Shown piece by piece: positions 1 through 9,356 of a stretch of DNA of 64,000 bases; positions within the stretch are counted from its first letter, which is position 1, and every line of letters begins with the position of its first letter. Made by a program: the position numbers and the translations under genes. The stretch comes from Bacteroidaceae bacterium (GTDB lineage: Bacteria; Bacteroidota; Bacteroidia; Bacteroidales; Bacteroidaceae), in contig JAGCGS010000013.1 in assembly GCA_017649485.1 (NCBI GenBank), positions 62,001 through 126,000 on the forward strand, written 5' to 3'. Below the pieces are notes generated by a model, which had not been told where the DNA came from, made no database searches, and worked only from the letters and a program-made list of their open reading frames with translations.

Positions 1-1072
1 AGATCATCTTTTCTTACCTCCTATGCGAATAGTAGGTTTCAATCCTCAACTCCGCATTAATGATGGATTGTTGGCACAATCTTATATGTCGGTTTATGGT
101 ACTACCTTCCCTGATGCTGTGAAAATGATTGAACAGCAGGTAAAGGAGCTAACATCTTCATTGCATGAGACTGGTCGTATGGAGTTGGAAAATGTAGGAG
201 AACTACATTTCAACATTCATGGGAAGTATGAGTTCACACCTTTTGACAACCGTATCTCTACTCCTGGATTCTATGGTTTGGATAGTTTTAAGATACTGGA
301 ACTGAAAAATTTACAGCCTAAGCAGGAGGTTACAGAGCTACCCATTACAAGTAAAACAATGGTTCAAAGACCGGTGGCAGAACAGAAAGAGGAGAAGACC
401 GTAACAATCGTGCATATGCAACCTGTGATAAAGGATGAGCCTATAGCGCCCCAGGAATCTTTAACCTTGCAGGAGCCAAAAGGAAAACTTCCAGTGAAGA
501 CAAATGAGGAGAAAGCCAAAGTGGTAAGTTTCAGAAGATATTGGTATCAAGTTGCATCTGTAGCAGCAATTTTGTTGATCATTATTGGCTCTATCTTTCT
601 TACTACACCATTCAAGAACTCAGACATCAGCAAAACGGAGGCAAATGTATTGCCCAAAGAGATTCTGAATGAATCTTTGGCGATGAGTTCCATCGTCACT
701 CATCAAACAACTGATGACAAGCAAACGACTGATGATCAAATATCTAATATTCAAGAGAATAAATCTATAGACGTTACCTCTAAACAAGACGCGCCAACAT
801 CACAAGTAGCTATCTCTCAACCTATCACTTCCCCAGCTCCCACCCTCAAGCTTTACAATGTGATAGTGGCAAGTGTGGGTAATCCTGAAGCTGCACAAAA
901 GGCAGCAGAGAACTTAGTAAAAGAAGGTTATCCCCATGCTAAAGCCATCATTGGAGAAGGCAAGGCACGTGTCAGTGTGGATTCTTTCGAGAAGGAAGCT
1001 GACGCTTATCGTGCCATCCAACATTATCAAGCCAAAGGGCAATTTGATGCTGCGTGGGTACTCAGAAGGTAA
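1..1072 (+). CDS. HU-CCDC81/SPOR domain protein, 5' truncated
   Basis: The reading frame is open from the first bases of the window, and the ATG at 23 is an internal Met: the in-frame upstream codons give DHLFLPP just before MRIVGFNPQL, the usual middle of the Bacteroidales family that starts with tandem HU-like CCDC81 domains. The visible part has the second HU-like domain (about residues 1-90 counted from base 23), a Lys/Glu/Pro-rich linker, one transmembrane helix at about 175-193, a Ser/Thr/Gln-rich stretch, and a C-terminal SPOR domain at about 276-349. SPOR domains bind denuded peptidoglycan at division sites; HU-like domains suggest DNA or polymer binding on the cytoplasmic side. The role is inferred from the family. 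The true start lies outside the window. Confidence 0.85.
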   Translation, partial: DHLFLPPMRIVGFNPQLRINDGLLAQSYMSVYGTTFPDAVKMIEQQVKELTSSLHETGRMELENVGELHFNIHGKYEFTPFDNRISTPGFYGLDSFKILELKNLQPKQEVTELPITSKTMVQRPVAEQKEEKTVTIVHMQPVIKDEPIAPQESLTLQEPKGKLPVKTNEEKAKVVSFRRYWYQVASVAAILLIIIGSIFLTTPFKNSDISKTEANVLPKEILNESLAMSSIVTHQTTDDKQTTDDQISNIQENKSIDVTSKQDAPTSQVAISQPITSPAPTLKLYNVIVASVGNPEAAQKAAENLVKEGYPHAKAIIGEGKARVSVDSFEKEADAYRAIQHYQAKGQFDAAWVLRR

Positions 1073-1165
1073 ATGTAACGTACCTTTTTTCCCTAAAAGT
1101 AAACTATTTCTCTAATACCCCGAAAAAAAGGACATTTTTTGTTCTTTCATTTGGTTTTTATATAC

Positions 1166-1173
1166 TAATTTTG
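1166..1173 (+). promoter_or_regulatory. Probable -7 box for the efflux operon
   Basis: TAATTTTG fits the Bacteroidetes TAnnTTTG -7 consensus, 31 bases before the TolC start. No well-spaced -33 TTTG is seen (the nearest is 24 bases upstream), so the call is moderate. Confidence 0.5.
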
Positions 1174-1204
1174 TATTGTTTTTTGAAAAGAAGAAATTTG
1201 AGAT

Positions 1205-2689
1205 ATGAATAAACTATTAGTTGTCATTGGATTCATTGCTCTGTCGATGAATACTCAAGCACAATCTATTCAACTGTCTCTCGACAGTTGTCGTAGCTTG
1301 GCCATTACCAATAATAAAGATTTGCTGATTTCTCAAGAAAATATCAATGCAGCTCATTATCAACATAAAGCAGCTGTTACCAACTACTTGCCTAAAGTGA
1401 GTTTAATGGCAGGTTATGTGCGTAGTCAACGAAAAGTGCAATTGTTGGATGATGATACGAAAGGGATGTTGGAACAGATGCCTGGCATGGTTGCATCAAT
1501 CAGGAACGATCTTCAAACAAAAGCTATAACGATGGCTCAGTCGATGCCGCAGATGGCTCCACTCATTCAGTCGCTCTCCACTACCCTCGCCCCTTTGGGA
1601 AGTGTTGTGGAAGGTATTGGTCCAAGTATCCTAAATGCTTTCGATACAGATAATAGGAATATGTTTGCAGGTGCTCTGACATTATTGCAACCTGTGTTCA
1701 TGGGAGGCAAGATAGCGGCCTACGACAAAATTACCCGTTATGCAGAAGAACTAGCTACCACGCAACATGTTACTGGTATGGAAGAGGTAATTCTGAGTGT
1801 TGATCAAGCTTATTGGCAGGTGGTTTCCCTAGCACATAAGTACCAGTTGGCACAAAACTATTTGTCTTTATTGGAACGACTTGAGAGTGATGTAAACAAG
1901 TTGATTGATAATGGCTTTGCCACCCGTGCAGATGGGTTGAGCATAGCCGTGAAGAAGAATGAGGCGGAACTGACACTCACGAAGGTGGAAGATGGGCTGA
2001 GCCTTTCGAAGATGTTGCTATGTCAGATTTGTGGCATTGACCTCACTTCCGACATCCATTTGGAAGATGAACAAACTGACGGCTTGGAAGTGGCTCCTCA
2101 AACTGCTCAATTCAACATGCAGACAGCTTTTGATAACCGTTCAGAGTTAAAGAGTTTGGAACTAGCTAATAAAATATATAAGGAGAAAATCAATATAGCT
2201 CGTGCTGAGCTGATGCCTCAGGTTTCATTTATAGGTAGCTACCTCATAACTAATCCCAACGTATATAATGGTTTCCAAAACAAATTCAAAGGTAGCTGGC
2301 ACGTGGGTGTGACGCTCTCAGTACCTATTTGGAACTGGGGCGAAGGTCTTTACAAGGTGAAACAAGCTAAGGCAGAGGCAAATATCCAACGTTTTAAGTT
2401 GGATGATGCACGTGAAAAGATAGAGTTGCAGGTTAATCAGTCTGCTTTGAAAGTGAATGAGGCGATCAAGCGATACAACATGTCTGTCAAAAACATGGAC
2501 AAGGCTGAGGAGAATTTAAGAACAGCTAATGTCGGTTTTCGTGAAGGTGTTATACCTGCTACCACCACACTTGAAGCACATACTGCCTGGCTGCAAGCCC
2601 TATCGGAGAAGATAGATGCCCAAATTGATATCAAGCTGACGGAAATCTATCTCCAGAAAGCACTTGGTGTTTTAGATATGAACCATTAA
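1205..2689 (+). CDS. TolC-family outer membrane efflux protein
   Basis: Outer membrane channel of a tripartite exporter. The 494-residue protein has a signal peptide (about residues 1-19, cleaved after NTQA) and two OEP repeats rich in long amphipathic helices, including the typical early segment SLDSCRSLAITNNKDL and a late segment with NWGEGLYKVKQAKAEA. Length and helix pattern match TolC-like proteins of Bacteroidetes. It is the first gene of a four-gene operon with an HlyD adaptor and two ABC-2 permeases, so it is expected to form the outer membrane duct of that system. The substrate cannot be read from sequence. The first ATG after the -7 box gives the signal peptide directly, supporting this start. 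Confidence 0.92.
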   Translation: MNKLLVVIGFIALSMNTQAQSIQLSLDSCRSLAITNNKDLLISQENINAAHYQHKAAVTNYLPKVSLMAGYVRSQRKVQLLDDDTKGMLEQMPGMVASIRNDLQTKAITMAQSMPQMAPLIQSLSTTLAPLGSVVEGIGPSILNAFDTDNRNMFAGALTLLQPVFMGGKIAAYDKITRYAEELATTQHVTGMEEVILSVDQAYWQVVSLAHKYQLAQNYLSLLERLESDVNKLIDNGFATRADGLSIAVKKNEAELTLTKVEDGLSLSKMLLCQICGIDLTSDIHLEDEQTDGLEVAPQTAQFNMQTAFDNRSELKSLELANKIYKEKINIARAELMPQVSFIGSYLITNPNVYNGFQNKFKGSWHVGVTLSVPIWNWGEGLYKVKQAKAEANIQRFKLDDAREKIELQVNQSALKVNEAIKRYNMSVKNMDKAEENLRTANVGFREGVIPATTTLEAHTAWLQALSEKIDAQIDIKLTEIYLQKALGVLDMNH

Positions 2690-2714
2690 TTAGTTAACAA
2701 AAACATATAAAACA

Positions 2715-3701
2715 ATGAAAAACAGCGAAAATAAAGACATTATATTGGCAATCATCGCCTTGGTAACCGTAATATTAGTAGTGGAAGGTGTAGGATTCTT
2801 CATGCTTCGCAAAGGTCCAGAGATCATACAAGGAGAAGTTGAGGTGAATCAGTTCAGAGTATCAAGCAAAGTACCTGCCAGGGTGATGCGTATGCTCAAG
2901 CAAGAAGGAGACACGGTACTCAAGGGCGATACCCTCGCTATACTGGAAGCACCTGATGTAGAGGCTAAACTGGCTCAAGCAGAGGCTGCTACAGCTGCAG
3001 CTGAAGCTCAAAACGCAAAGGCTATTAATGGAACACGTCAAGAGCAAATTCAAGGTGCTTATAACATGTGGCAGAAAGCGATTGTGGGTGTAGACATCGC
3101 CGAGAAGACTTACAATCGAGTGAAACGTTTACATGAGGAGGGCGTTATTGCTACCCAGAAGTTGGATGAAGCATCAGCTCAGTATGATGCTGCTCAGGCA
3201 ACTGAGAAAGCTGCTAAATCACAATATGAGATGGCAGTGAACGGTGCGCAAAGAGAGGACAAGGCAGCAGCTGCTGCTATGGTAGCACGTGCGAAAGGAG
3301 CTGTGGCAGAAGTGAATGCATATATAGAAGAAACATTCCTGTTGGCTCCTTGCGATGGTGAAGTAACAGAGACTTATCCTCAATTAGGGGAGTTAGTAGG
3401 CTCTGGCTCTCCTATCATGAGCATCGCAATGATGGACAATAAGTGGGTAACATTCAACGTGCGTGAAGATTTGTTGACAGACATTCAACAAGGACAAATC
3501 ATCAATGCATTCGTTCCAGCTCTTGGCAATCGTGAGATATCCCTAAAAGTGTATTACTTGAAAGATATTGGAACCTATGCAGCATGGAAGGCAGTCAAGA
3601 CTACAGGCCAGTATGACCTAAAGACATTTGAGGTGAAAGCCCGTCCAGTTGAACAAGTCAATGGTTTACGCCCTGGTATGTCTGTTATACTGAAGAAATA
3701 G
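2715..3701 (+). CDS. HlyD-family periplasmic adaptor (membrane fusion protein)
   Basis: Links an inner membrane transporter to TolC. The 328 residues show an N-terminal membrane anchor (about 9-29), a first lipoyl/barrel-sandwich half (KVPARVMRMLKQEGDTV, then LAILEAPDVEAKLAQAEA), a long Ala/Glu-rich coiled-coil hairpin at about 80-200, the second lipoyl half (LLAPCDGEVTETYPQLGELV) and a beta-barrel segment. No lipobox is present, so it is anchored by the helix rather than a lipid. It lies 25 bases after the TolC gene and 23 before the first permease, and is surely in the same transcript. Confidence 0.93.
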   Translation: MKNSENKDIILAIIALVTVILVVEGVGFFMLRKGPEIIQGEVEVNQFRVSSKVPARVMRMLKQEGDTVLKGDTLAILEAPDVEAKLAQAEAATAAAEAQNAKAINGTRQEQIQGAYNMWQKAIVGVDIAEKTYNRVKRLHEEGVIATQKLDEASAQYDAAQATEKAAKSQYEMAVNGAQREDKAAAAAMVARAKGAVAEVNAYIEETFLLAPCDGEVTETYPQLGELVGSGSPIMSIAMMDNKWVTFNVREDLLTDIQQGQIINAFVPALGNREISLKVYYLKDIGTYAAWKAVKTTGQYDLKTFEVKARPVEQVNGLRPGMSVILKK

Positions 3702-3724
3702 TTAGTTATTAAATAGTTAGCAAG

Positions 3725-4975
3725 ATGATTAATAGTCACTTGTCGGAGCATCGAAAGCAGAGCCAAGCAAATTTTGGCTCTACTGAGTCGCAACGAAATT
3801 GGAGCATAGTCCAATGGTCAGTGATAAAAGTGTTCAATCGTGAGTGCAGACGCTTGACATCCGACTGGATTTATCAGTTCGGTTTATTCGTTGCACCCAT
3901 CATGGCATTCATCTTCTTTGCTACTGTCATGCATGAAGGATCTCCTACAGAATATCCTGTGGGTGTTGTGAATATGGATAGCCAGAGTACCACCTCACGC
4001 AACCTTGTACGCACCCTCAATGCTTTTCAAATGACGAATATCGTGGAGCATTACACTGACATTGCCCATGCCAGCTCTGCTATGCAAGAGGGTAAAATAT
4101 ATGGATTTTACTATATTCCAAGAGGTTTTTCTCAAGATGCCAATTCACGTAAGCAACCAATACTATCTTTCTATACTAACAATTCTGTATTGTTAGCAGC
4201 TTCAATGGGCATGAAAGATTTCAAGATGGGTAGTGAGTTGGCTAAGGCTTCAGCCCAGCGTCAGGTTCTCAGAGGAAGAGGTTTTACAGATGACCAAGCA
4301 GTGAGCCTAATACAACCTATCGTCATTGATGTTCACCCCTTAGGAAATCCTTGGGTAAACTATGGTATGTACCTGAATAATATGCTTTTGCCTGCAATTT
4401 TAATGATGATGATTTTTCTCTTGACAACCTACGCAATGGGCGTAGAAATCAAAGAAGGTTCCGGACGAGAATTGTTGAATCTTGCAAACTATAATATCAT
4501 GAATGCTGTAGTAGGCAAGCTCTTGCCTCAGACATTTATTTACATTACATTAGGCATACTCTACCTATCCATTCTGTATGGCTATCTCCACTATCCACTT
4601 AACAATGGCTTCGCTCCTATGTTGTTGGCTATGGTGCTCTTTGTTCTGGCCAGTCAATCTGTTGGTCTGTTTTTCATTGCTTTAATACCTACCCTACGAC
4701 TGGGCATGAGTGTGGCCACTTTATGGGCTGTATTATCGTTTTCCATAGCAGGATTCACTTTCCCTGTCATTGCAATGCATCCCAGCTTACAGGCATTGAG
4801 CAATCTATTTCCATTAAGACATTATTACATGATATATGCCGACCAAGCACTGAATGGTTATCCCATGATTTATTCTGCATGGAGTTACCTCGCGTTGTTG
4901 TTATTCATGCTTCTTCCATTCTTTGCTATCAAACGATTGAATAAGGCATATCTGTATTATGAATACATATCATAA
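3725..4975 (+). CDS. ABC-2 type transporter permease (first of two)
   Basis: Integral membrane half-transporter of the ABC-2 family. After a polar N-terminus of about 45 residues there is one helix (FGLFVAPIMAFIFFATVM), a large extracytoplasmic domain of about 140 residues containing the family's NMDSQSTTSRNLVRTL-type segment, then five or six helices to the C-terminus. This topology fits the drug-export permeases that pair with HlyD and TolC partners. The 416 residues match the family length. Its 3' end overlaps the next permease by 17 bases if that gene uses its first ATG. No ATP-binding subunit is encoded in the operon. Confidence 0.9.
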   Translation: MINSHLSEHRKQSQANFGSTESQRNWSIVQWSVIKVFNRECRRLTSDWIYQFGLFVAPIMAFIFFATVMHEGSPTEYPVGVVNMDSQSTTSRNLVRTLNAFQMTNIVEHYTDIAHASSAMQEGKIYGFYYIPRGFSQDANSRKQPILSFYTNNSVLLAASMGMKDFKMGSELAKASAQRQVLRGRGFTDDQAVSLIQPIVIDVHPLGNPWVNYGMYLNNMLLPAILMMMIFLLTTYAMGVEIKEGSGRELLNLANYNIMNAVVGKLLPQTFIYITLGILYLSILYGYLHYPLNNGFAPMLLAMVLFVLASQSVGLFFIALIPTLRLGMSVATLWAVLSFSIAGFTFPVIAMHPSLQALSNLFPLRHYYMIYADQALNGYPMIYSAWSYLALLLFMLLPFFAIKRLNKAYLYYEYIS

Positions 4976-6227
4976 TATGATAAAAAAAAGTTTTTTAGAC
5001 ATAATAGTTGAAGGATTTCTTGATGTCGCATACATCTGGAAGAGGGAAATGAAGAACGTCTTTAAAGATCAAGGCGTACTGATTTTCTTTATCCTTGTGC
5101 CTTTAGCATACCCCCTTCTTTACGGATTTATCTACACCCAAGAAGTAGTACGTGAGGTACCCGTAATCGCAGTAGACGAAGACCACTCAGCTTTGAGCCG
5201 TGAGTTTATACGCAAGGTCAACGCCACCCCTGATGTAGATATCATTGCTCATGGTTCTGACATGGAAGAAGCTCGTTTAGGATTACGCGAGCATCAGGCA
5301 CGTGGTATTCTGCGTATCCCTTCTGGTTTCAGCCTCAATATTAACAACGTCAATCATTGGGAACAAGCACATGTTGACATTTATTGCGATATGAGTAGCA
5401 TGTTTTATTACAAGGCATTGTATCAAAGCAGTACGTCTGTTTCCTTGGAGATGAACAAAGATATAAAAGTTCAACGAAATAATGCTTTGACAACGGCAAA
5501 AGACGAGGAGATTAACAATACGCCTATCGACTATGAATATGTGTCCATGTTTAATCCAGCCAGTGGCTATGATGGTTTCCTTTTACCTGCTGTTTTGATT
5601 TTAATTTTGCAACAGACACTGGTATTGGGAGTGGGTATGTCTGCAGGTACTGCTGTGGAGAAGAACAAGTTCCACTCTCTTGTACCTTATAACAAGCATT
5701 ACCACGGTACCATGCGCATTGTGCTTGGTAAAGCCCTTTGCTACATTATGGTCTATGCCTTGGCATCCCTATGGATATTGGTATGCGTGCCAAAAATATT
5801 TAGTTTGCCACAAATCCCCCACCCATTGGATTTGTTGTGGTTTATTAGTGCTTATGTGTTGGCTATCACTTTCTTCGCTATGACTGTATCTGTAATGGCA
5901 AGAGGTCGTGAAAAGACAATCATTCTGTTTGCCTTTATGTCTGTACCTCTGTTATTCATCAGTGGCATCTCTTGGCCTGGCAGTGGTATCCCAACTTTCT
6001 GGAAACTAGTTTCATATCTCTTTCCATCAACCTTTGGTATAAATGGTTATGTGCGTATGAATACGCTGAGTGCAAATCTCAATCAAGTTGCTACAGAGTA
6101 TCATATTCTCTGGTTGCAGACTGGCATCTACTTTATCATCACCTGCCTGGTTTATAGATGGCAAATACTTATGAGTAAGCGGCGTGTTGTTCAAGAATAT
6201 AACGAAAAAAAGAAAACTCTAAGTTAA
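4959..6227 (+). CDS. ABC-2 type transporter permease (second of two)
   Basis: Second permease with the same plan as its neighbour: cytoplasmic start, one helix (GVLIFFILVPLAYPLLYGFIY), a large extracytoplasmic domain with VIAVDEDHSALSREFIRKV, then a C-terminal helical bundle. The two permeases probably form a heterodimer. An alternative ATG at 4977 lies one base after the upstream stop codon and would remove the overlap; either is possible. The protein ends with a Lys-rich tail. Substrate unknown; related systems export drugs or lipophilic compounds, which is an inference from family membership. Confidence 0.9.
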   Translation: MNTYHNMIKKSFLDIIVEGFLDVAYIWKREMKNVFKDQGVLIFFILVPLAYPLLYGFIYTQEVVREVPVIAVDEDHSALSREFIRKVNATPDVDIIAHGSDMEEARLGLREHQARGILRIPSGFSLNINNVNHWEQAHVDIYCDMSSMFYYKALYQSSTSVSLEMNKDIKVQRNNALTTAKDEEINNTPIDYEYVSMFNPASGYDGFLLPAVLILILQQTLVLGVGMSAGTAVEKNKFHSLVPYNKHYHGTMRIVLGKALCYIMVYALASLWILVCVPKIFSLPQIPHPLDLLWFISAYVLAITFFAMTVSVMARGREKTIILFAFMSVPLLFISGISWPGSGIPTFWKLVSYLFPSTFGINGYVRMNTLSANLNQVATEYHILWLQTGIYFIITCLVYRWQILMSKRRVVQEYNEKKKTLS

Positions 6228-6283
6228 AAAGGGTGTTATACGACACGTTTCCCCATTTCTGTATGAAAAAAACAATGTATTTC

Positions 6284-6314
6284 TTTGTTTATTTCAATTA
6301 TTATATTAATTTTG
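6284..6314 (+). promoter_or_regulatory. Bacteroidetes promoter for the XRE regulator gene
   Basis: TTTG at 6284-6287 and TAATTTTG at 6307-6314 with a 19-base spacer, a full match to the -33/-7 consensus. The start codon of the regulator is 37 bases after the -7 box. Confidence 0.75.
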
Positions 6315-6350
6315 CAATTAATAGAACTTATAATCTAATATCTTCATATT

Positions 6351-6695
6351 ATGCTAAACGTTGACAGATTCTTAAAACAAAATGGTATGAACAAGAGCCA
6401 ATTGGCTCAAAAAGCAGGCTTGAAACAAGCTAACCTTTATGCAGGATTACGTAACCCTACGCTGACTACTATTAAAAGACTTGCAGATGCTCTGAATGTA
6501 ACTCCCGCTGAACTATTGGATGCTCAGGAAGATTTGAACCCCAAAAAGAGTCGTAGTAGTAAATACTCTCGCATGAAATTGAATGCTATCGTTGTATGCA
6601 ATGGGGTTCACTATGAAGCTGCTACTGTTAGAGAACTTGAGAATGTTTGCAAACTATTGAAAAACAGGGATGCAGAAGAAGAGAAAGCTGAATAA
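6351..6695 (+). CDS. Small XRE-family helix-turn-helix regulator
   Basis: The 114-residue protein has an N-terminal HTH_3/Cro-CI domain at about 1-60: the recognition region reads MNKSQLAQKAGLKQANLYAG and the closing helix TIKRLADALNVTPAELL. The C-terminal 50 residues, basic then acidic (KKSRSSKYSRMKLNAIVVCNG), match no domain I recognise. It sits between the efflux operon and a glycosidase gene that starts 15 bases after its stop, so it shares a transcript with the glycosidase and could regulate that gene or itself. Target sites were not identified. Confidence 0.88.
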   Translation: MLNVDRFLKQNGMNKSQLAQKAGLKQANLYAGLRNPTLTTIKRLADALNVTPAELLDAQEDLNPKKSRSSKYSRMKLNAIVVCNGVHYEAATVRELENVCKLLKNRDAEEEKAE

Positions 6696-6710
6696 GCTAT
6701 CTATAAGACA

Positions 6711-9356
6711 ATGAAAAAAAGTTGTTTGTGGGGATTTCTCTGCTTGTGTTGTATTACATCATTTGCACAACAATGGCCCACTCCTACTACGGAAACCCGA
6801 GCAGGTAGCCGTTGGTGGTGGTTAGGTTCGGCCGTCAATGAGCAGGAATTAAGCCATAGTATGCAAGAAATAGCTGACCACGGCATTAAATCGTTAGAAA
6901 TTACTCCCATCTATGGGGTAAAGCACAATGACCACAACAACATTAGTTTCCTCTCCCCTAGATGGATGGAGATTTTACGTTTTGTAGAACAAGAGGGAGA
7001 GAAAGATTCTATTCAAATAGACATGAATTGCGGAACAGGATGGCCATTTGGCGGACCTACCGTACCCTTGGAAGAAGCCACCTGTCGGGTGGCTTTTACT
7101 ATTGATAGCATCCAAGGAGGCAAGATGATTGATTTACCCATCAAATTGACATCCAATAATATACATGTAGCTTCTACTACAGAGGAGGATGGGGAGAACA
7201 CCTTGGAAACAGCTCAGTTGCTAAAGGTGATGGCATATAATCAACATGGACAGGTTATTGATCTTACCAAGCAAGTAAAAAACCTGCATCTGCAATGGAA
7301 AGTACCCAAGGGAGACTGGTTGCTTATGGGTTTGTATCAGTTGCGCACAAAGCAACTAGTGAACCGTGCGGCTCCTGGAGGAGACGGATTTGTTATAGAC
7401 CACTTCGACAAACAGGCACTACGACATTACCTAGACAGATTCGATGAAGCTTTTGAATCTACTCACACACCTTGGCCAAACACCTTGTTTAATGACAGTT
7501 ATGAGGTATATGGTGCCGATTGGACACCTACCCTGCTTCAAGAATTTGAACAACGGCGTGGATATAAGTTAGAACATTACCTACCTGAACTCCTTTTAGA
7601 CCAACAAATAGGGAATAAGGATATTGCCGATGTATTAATTGACTATCGTTTGACTCTGAGTGAGATGTTGCAAGAGAACTTTACGGAGCAATGGGTCAGT
7701 TGGGCGCATAGTCATGGGGTACGAACACGCAACCAGGCTCATGGATCTCCTGCTAACCTCATAGATCTGTACGCAGCTGTGGATATTCCAGAGATAGAAG
7801 GCTTTGGTCTGTCCGACTTCGGCATCAAAGGTTTGCGTACCGACCCAGGCATGACACGAAAGAACTATAGCGACCTTTCCATGTTGAAATACGCCCCCTC
7901 TGCTTCCCACATCACAGGTAAACATCTTACCTCCTGCGAGTCATTTACTTGGCTTACAGAGCATTTTCGCACATCTCTTTCTCAATTGAAGCCTGATATG
8001 GACTTGATTTTCTGTGCTGGTATCAATCGCATGTTTTTCCACGGTACCGTCTATTCCCCTCAGGGTGATCCTTGGCCTGGTTGGAAGTTTTATGCATCCA
8101 TCGACATGTCACCAACTAATACAATATGGCGTGATGCTCATTGGTTTACAGATTATGTGGAGCGATGTCAAAGTTTCCTTCAATGGGGACAATCTAACAA
8201 TGATTTCTTGGTGTATCTCCCTATACGTGATCTGTGGGCTGAACGTAGAGGTGATTTATTAATGATGTTTGAAATCAGTAATATGGATAAAAATGCACCA
8301 GTTTTTATTGAAACAGTCTTGCAAATTGATAAACTGGGTTATGATTGTGACTATATCAGCGATCAATATCTATTAACAACCAACTATCAGGATGGCATGT
8401 TACAAACTTCTGCAGGTACACGTTATCGTGCGTTAGTGTTGCCTAATGTCAAACGGCTTTCGGATGAGGTACGAGCATACATTAACCAGTTGAAGGGACA
8501 AGGTGCACCTATTATTGAAGGAGTTGATGCATCAGAAATGCAACGTTTAGCGAAGCCAGAGGCAATGAAAAGAGATTTAAAGCTAAATGCTGTAAGAATG
8601 AGCAATAAACATGGATATCACTATTTCATTGCTAATCTTTCTCCAGATGATAAGTGTCAGTATGTACCTTTGGCTGTGGACTTCCAAAGTGCCATGTTGT
8701 TTGATCCTATGACTGGTAAACGTTACATGGCCGACATCAATGAACGCCATGAAGTATTATTGGATTTGCGTTCTGGCGAGTCAATTATCTTGGAAACATT
8801 TAACCAACAAGTACCAGATATAAATATCCATCGCACGAGGCCTACATCCAACAAAAAAATTGACCTAACTCATGGTGAGTGGACACTTACTTTTACAGAG
8901 AGTCAGCCTATAGTCAACCAGTCTTTCTCTTTGCAACAACTCTGTACATGGGAACAATTACCAGATGCATCACTCAAAACACTAATGGGTACAGGCATTT
9001 ATACTCGTCATTTCATCCTCAGTACCGAGGAAGCTTCCCACCAATGGATGATTGACTTAGGCGATGTCAGAGAGAGTGCGCGTGTATATATAAATAATAA
9101 ATTGATTGGATGTGCATGGGCTGTTCCTTTCATATTAGATTGCCAGGATGCTCTGCAACCTGGAGATAATGAGATACGCATCGAGGTGACAAACTTGCCA
9201 GCCAATCACATAGCAGAGATGGATCGTCAACATATCCCATGGCGTAAGTTTAACAACATTAACGTAGTAAACATCAATTATGAGCATATCACTTACGATC
9301 AGTGGGAATTGGTGCCCTCTGGGCTAAACTCGAAGGTTTGTCTCTTGCCTTTTTAA
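6711..9356 (+). CDS. Secreted GH106-like glycoside hydrolase (alpha-L-rhamnosidase type)
   Basis: An 881-residue protein with a signal peptide (about residues 1-19, ending SFAQ). The mature N-terminus RAGSRWWWLGSAV followed by SLEITPIYG, and the later MNCGTGWPFGGP, are hallmarks of the GH106-like family, whose characterised members remove alpha-L-rhamnose from plant or pectic glycans. The middle is a TIM-barrel-like region; the C-terminal 150 residues (WMIDLGDVRESARVYINNKLIG, then PGDNEIRIEVTNLPANHI) look like a jelly-roll carbohydrate-binding sandwich. It is somewhat shorter than many family members. No SusC/SusD pair is nearby, so it is not in a classical utilisation locus here. Its last 33 bases overlap the convergent MATE gene. 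Confidence 0.85.
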   Translation: MKKSCLWGFLCLCCITSFAQQWPTPTTETRAGSRWWWLGSAVNEQELSHSMQEIADHGIKSLEITPIYGVKHNDHNNISFLSPRWMEILRFVEQEGEKDSIQIDMNCGTGWPFGGPTVPLEEATCRVAFTIDSIQGGKMIDLPIKLTSNNIHVASTTEEDGENTLETAQLLKVMAYNQHGQVIDLTKQVKNLHLQWKVPKGDWLLMGLYQLRTKQLVNRAAPGGDGFVIDHFDKQALRHYLDRFDEAFESTHTPWPNTLFNDSYEVYGADWTPTLLQEFEQRRGYKLEHYLPELLLDQQIGNKDIADVLIDYRLTLSEMLQENFTEQWVSWAHSHGVRTRNQAHGSPANLIDLYAAVDIPEIEGFGLSDFGIKGLRTDPGMTRKNYSDLSMLKYAPSASHITGKHLTSCESFTWLTEHFRTSLSQLKPDMDLIFCAGINRMFFHGTVYSPQGDPWPGWKFYASIDMSPTNTIWRDAHWFTDYVERCQSFLQWGQSNNDFLVYLPIRDLWAERRGDLLMMFEISNMDKNAPVFIETVLQIDKLGYDCDYISDQYLLTTNYQDGMLQTSAGTRYRALVLPNVKRLSDEVRAYINQLKGQGAPIIEGVDASEMQRLAKPEAMKRDLKLNAVRMSNKHGYHYFIANLSPDDKCQYVPLAVDFQSAMLFDPMTGKRYMADINERHEVLLDLRSGESIILETFNQQVPDINIHRTRPTSNKKIDLTHGEWTLTFTESQPIVNQSFSLQQLCTWEQLPDASLKTLMGTGIYTRHFILSTEEASHQWMIDLGDVRESARVYINNKLIGCAWAVPFILDCQDALQPGDNEIRIEVTNLPANHIAEMDRQHIPWRKFNNINVVNINYEHITYDQWELVPSGLNSKVCLLPF

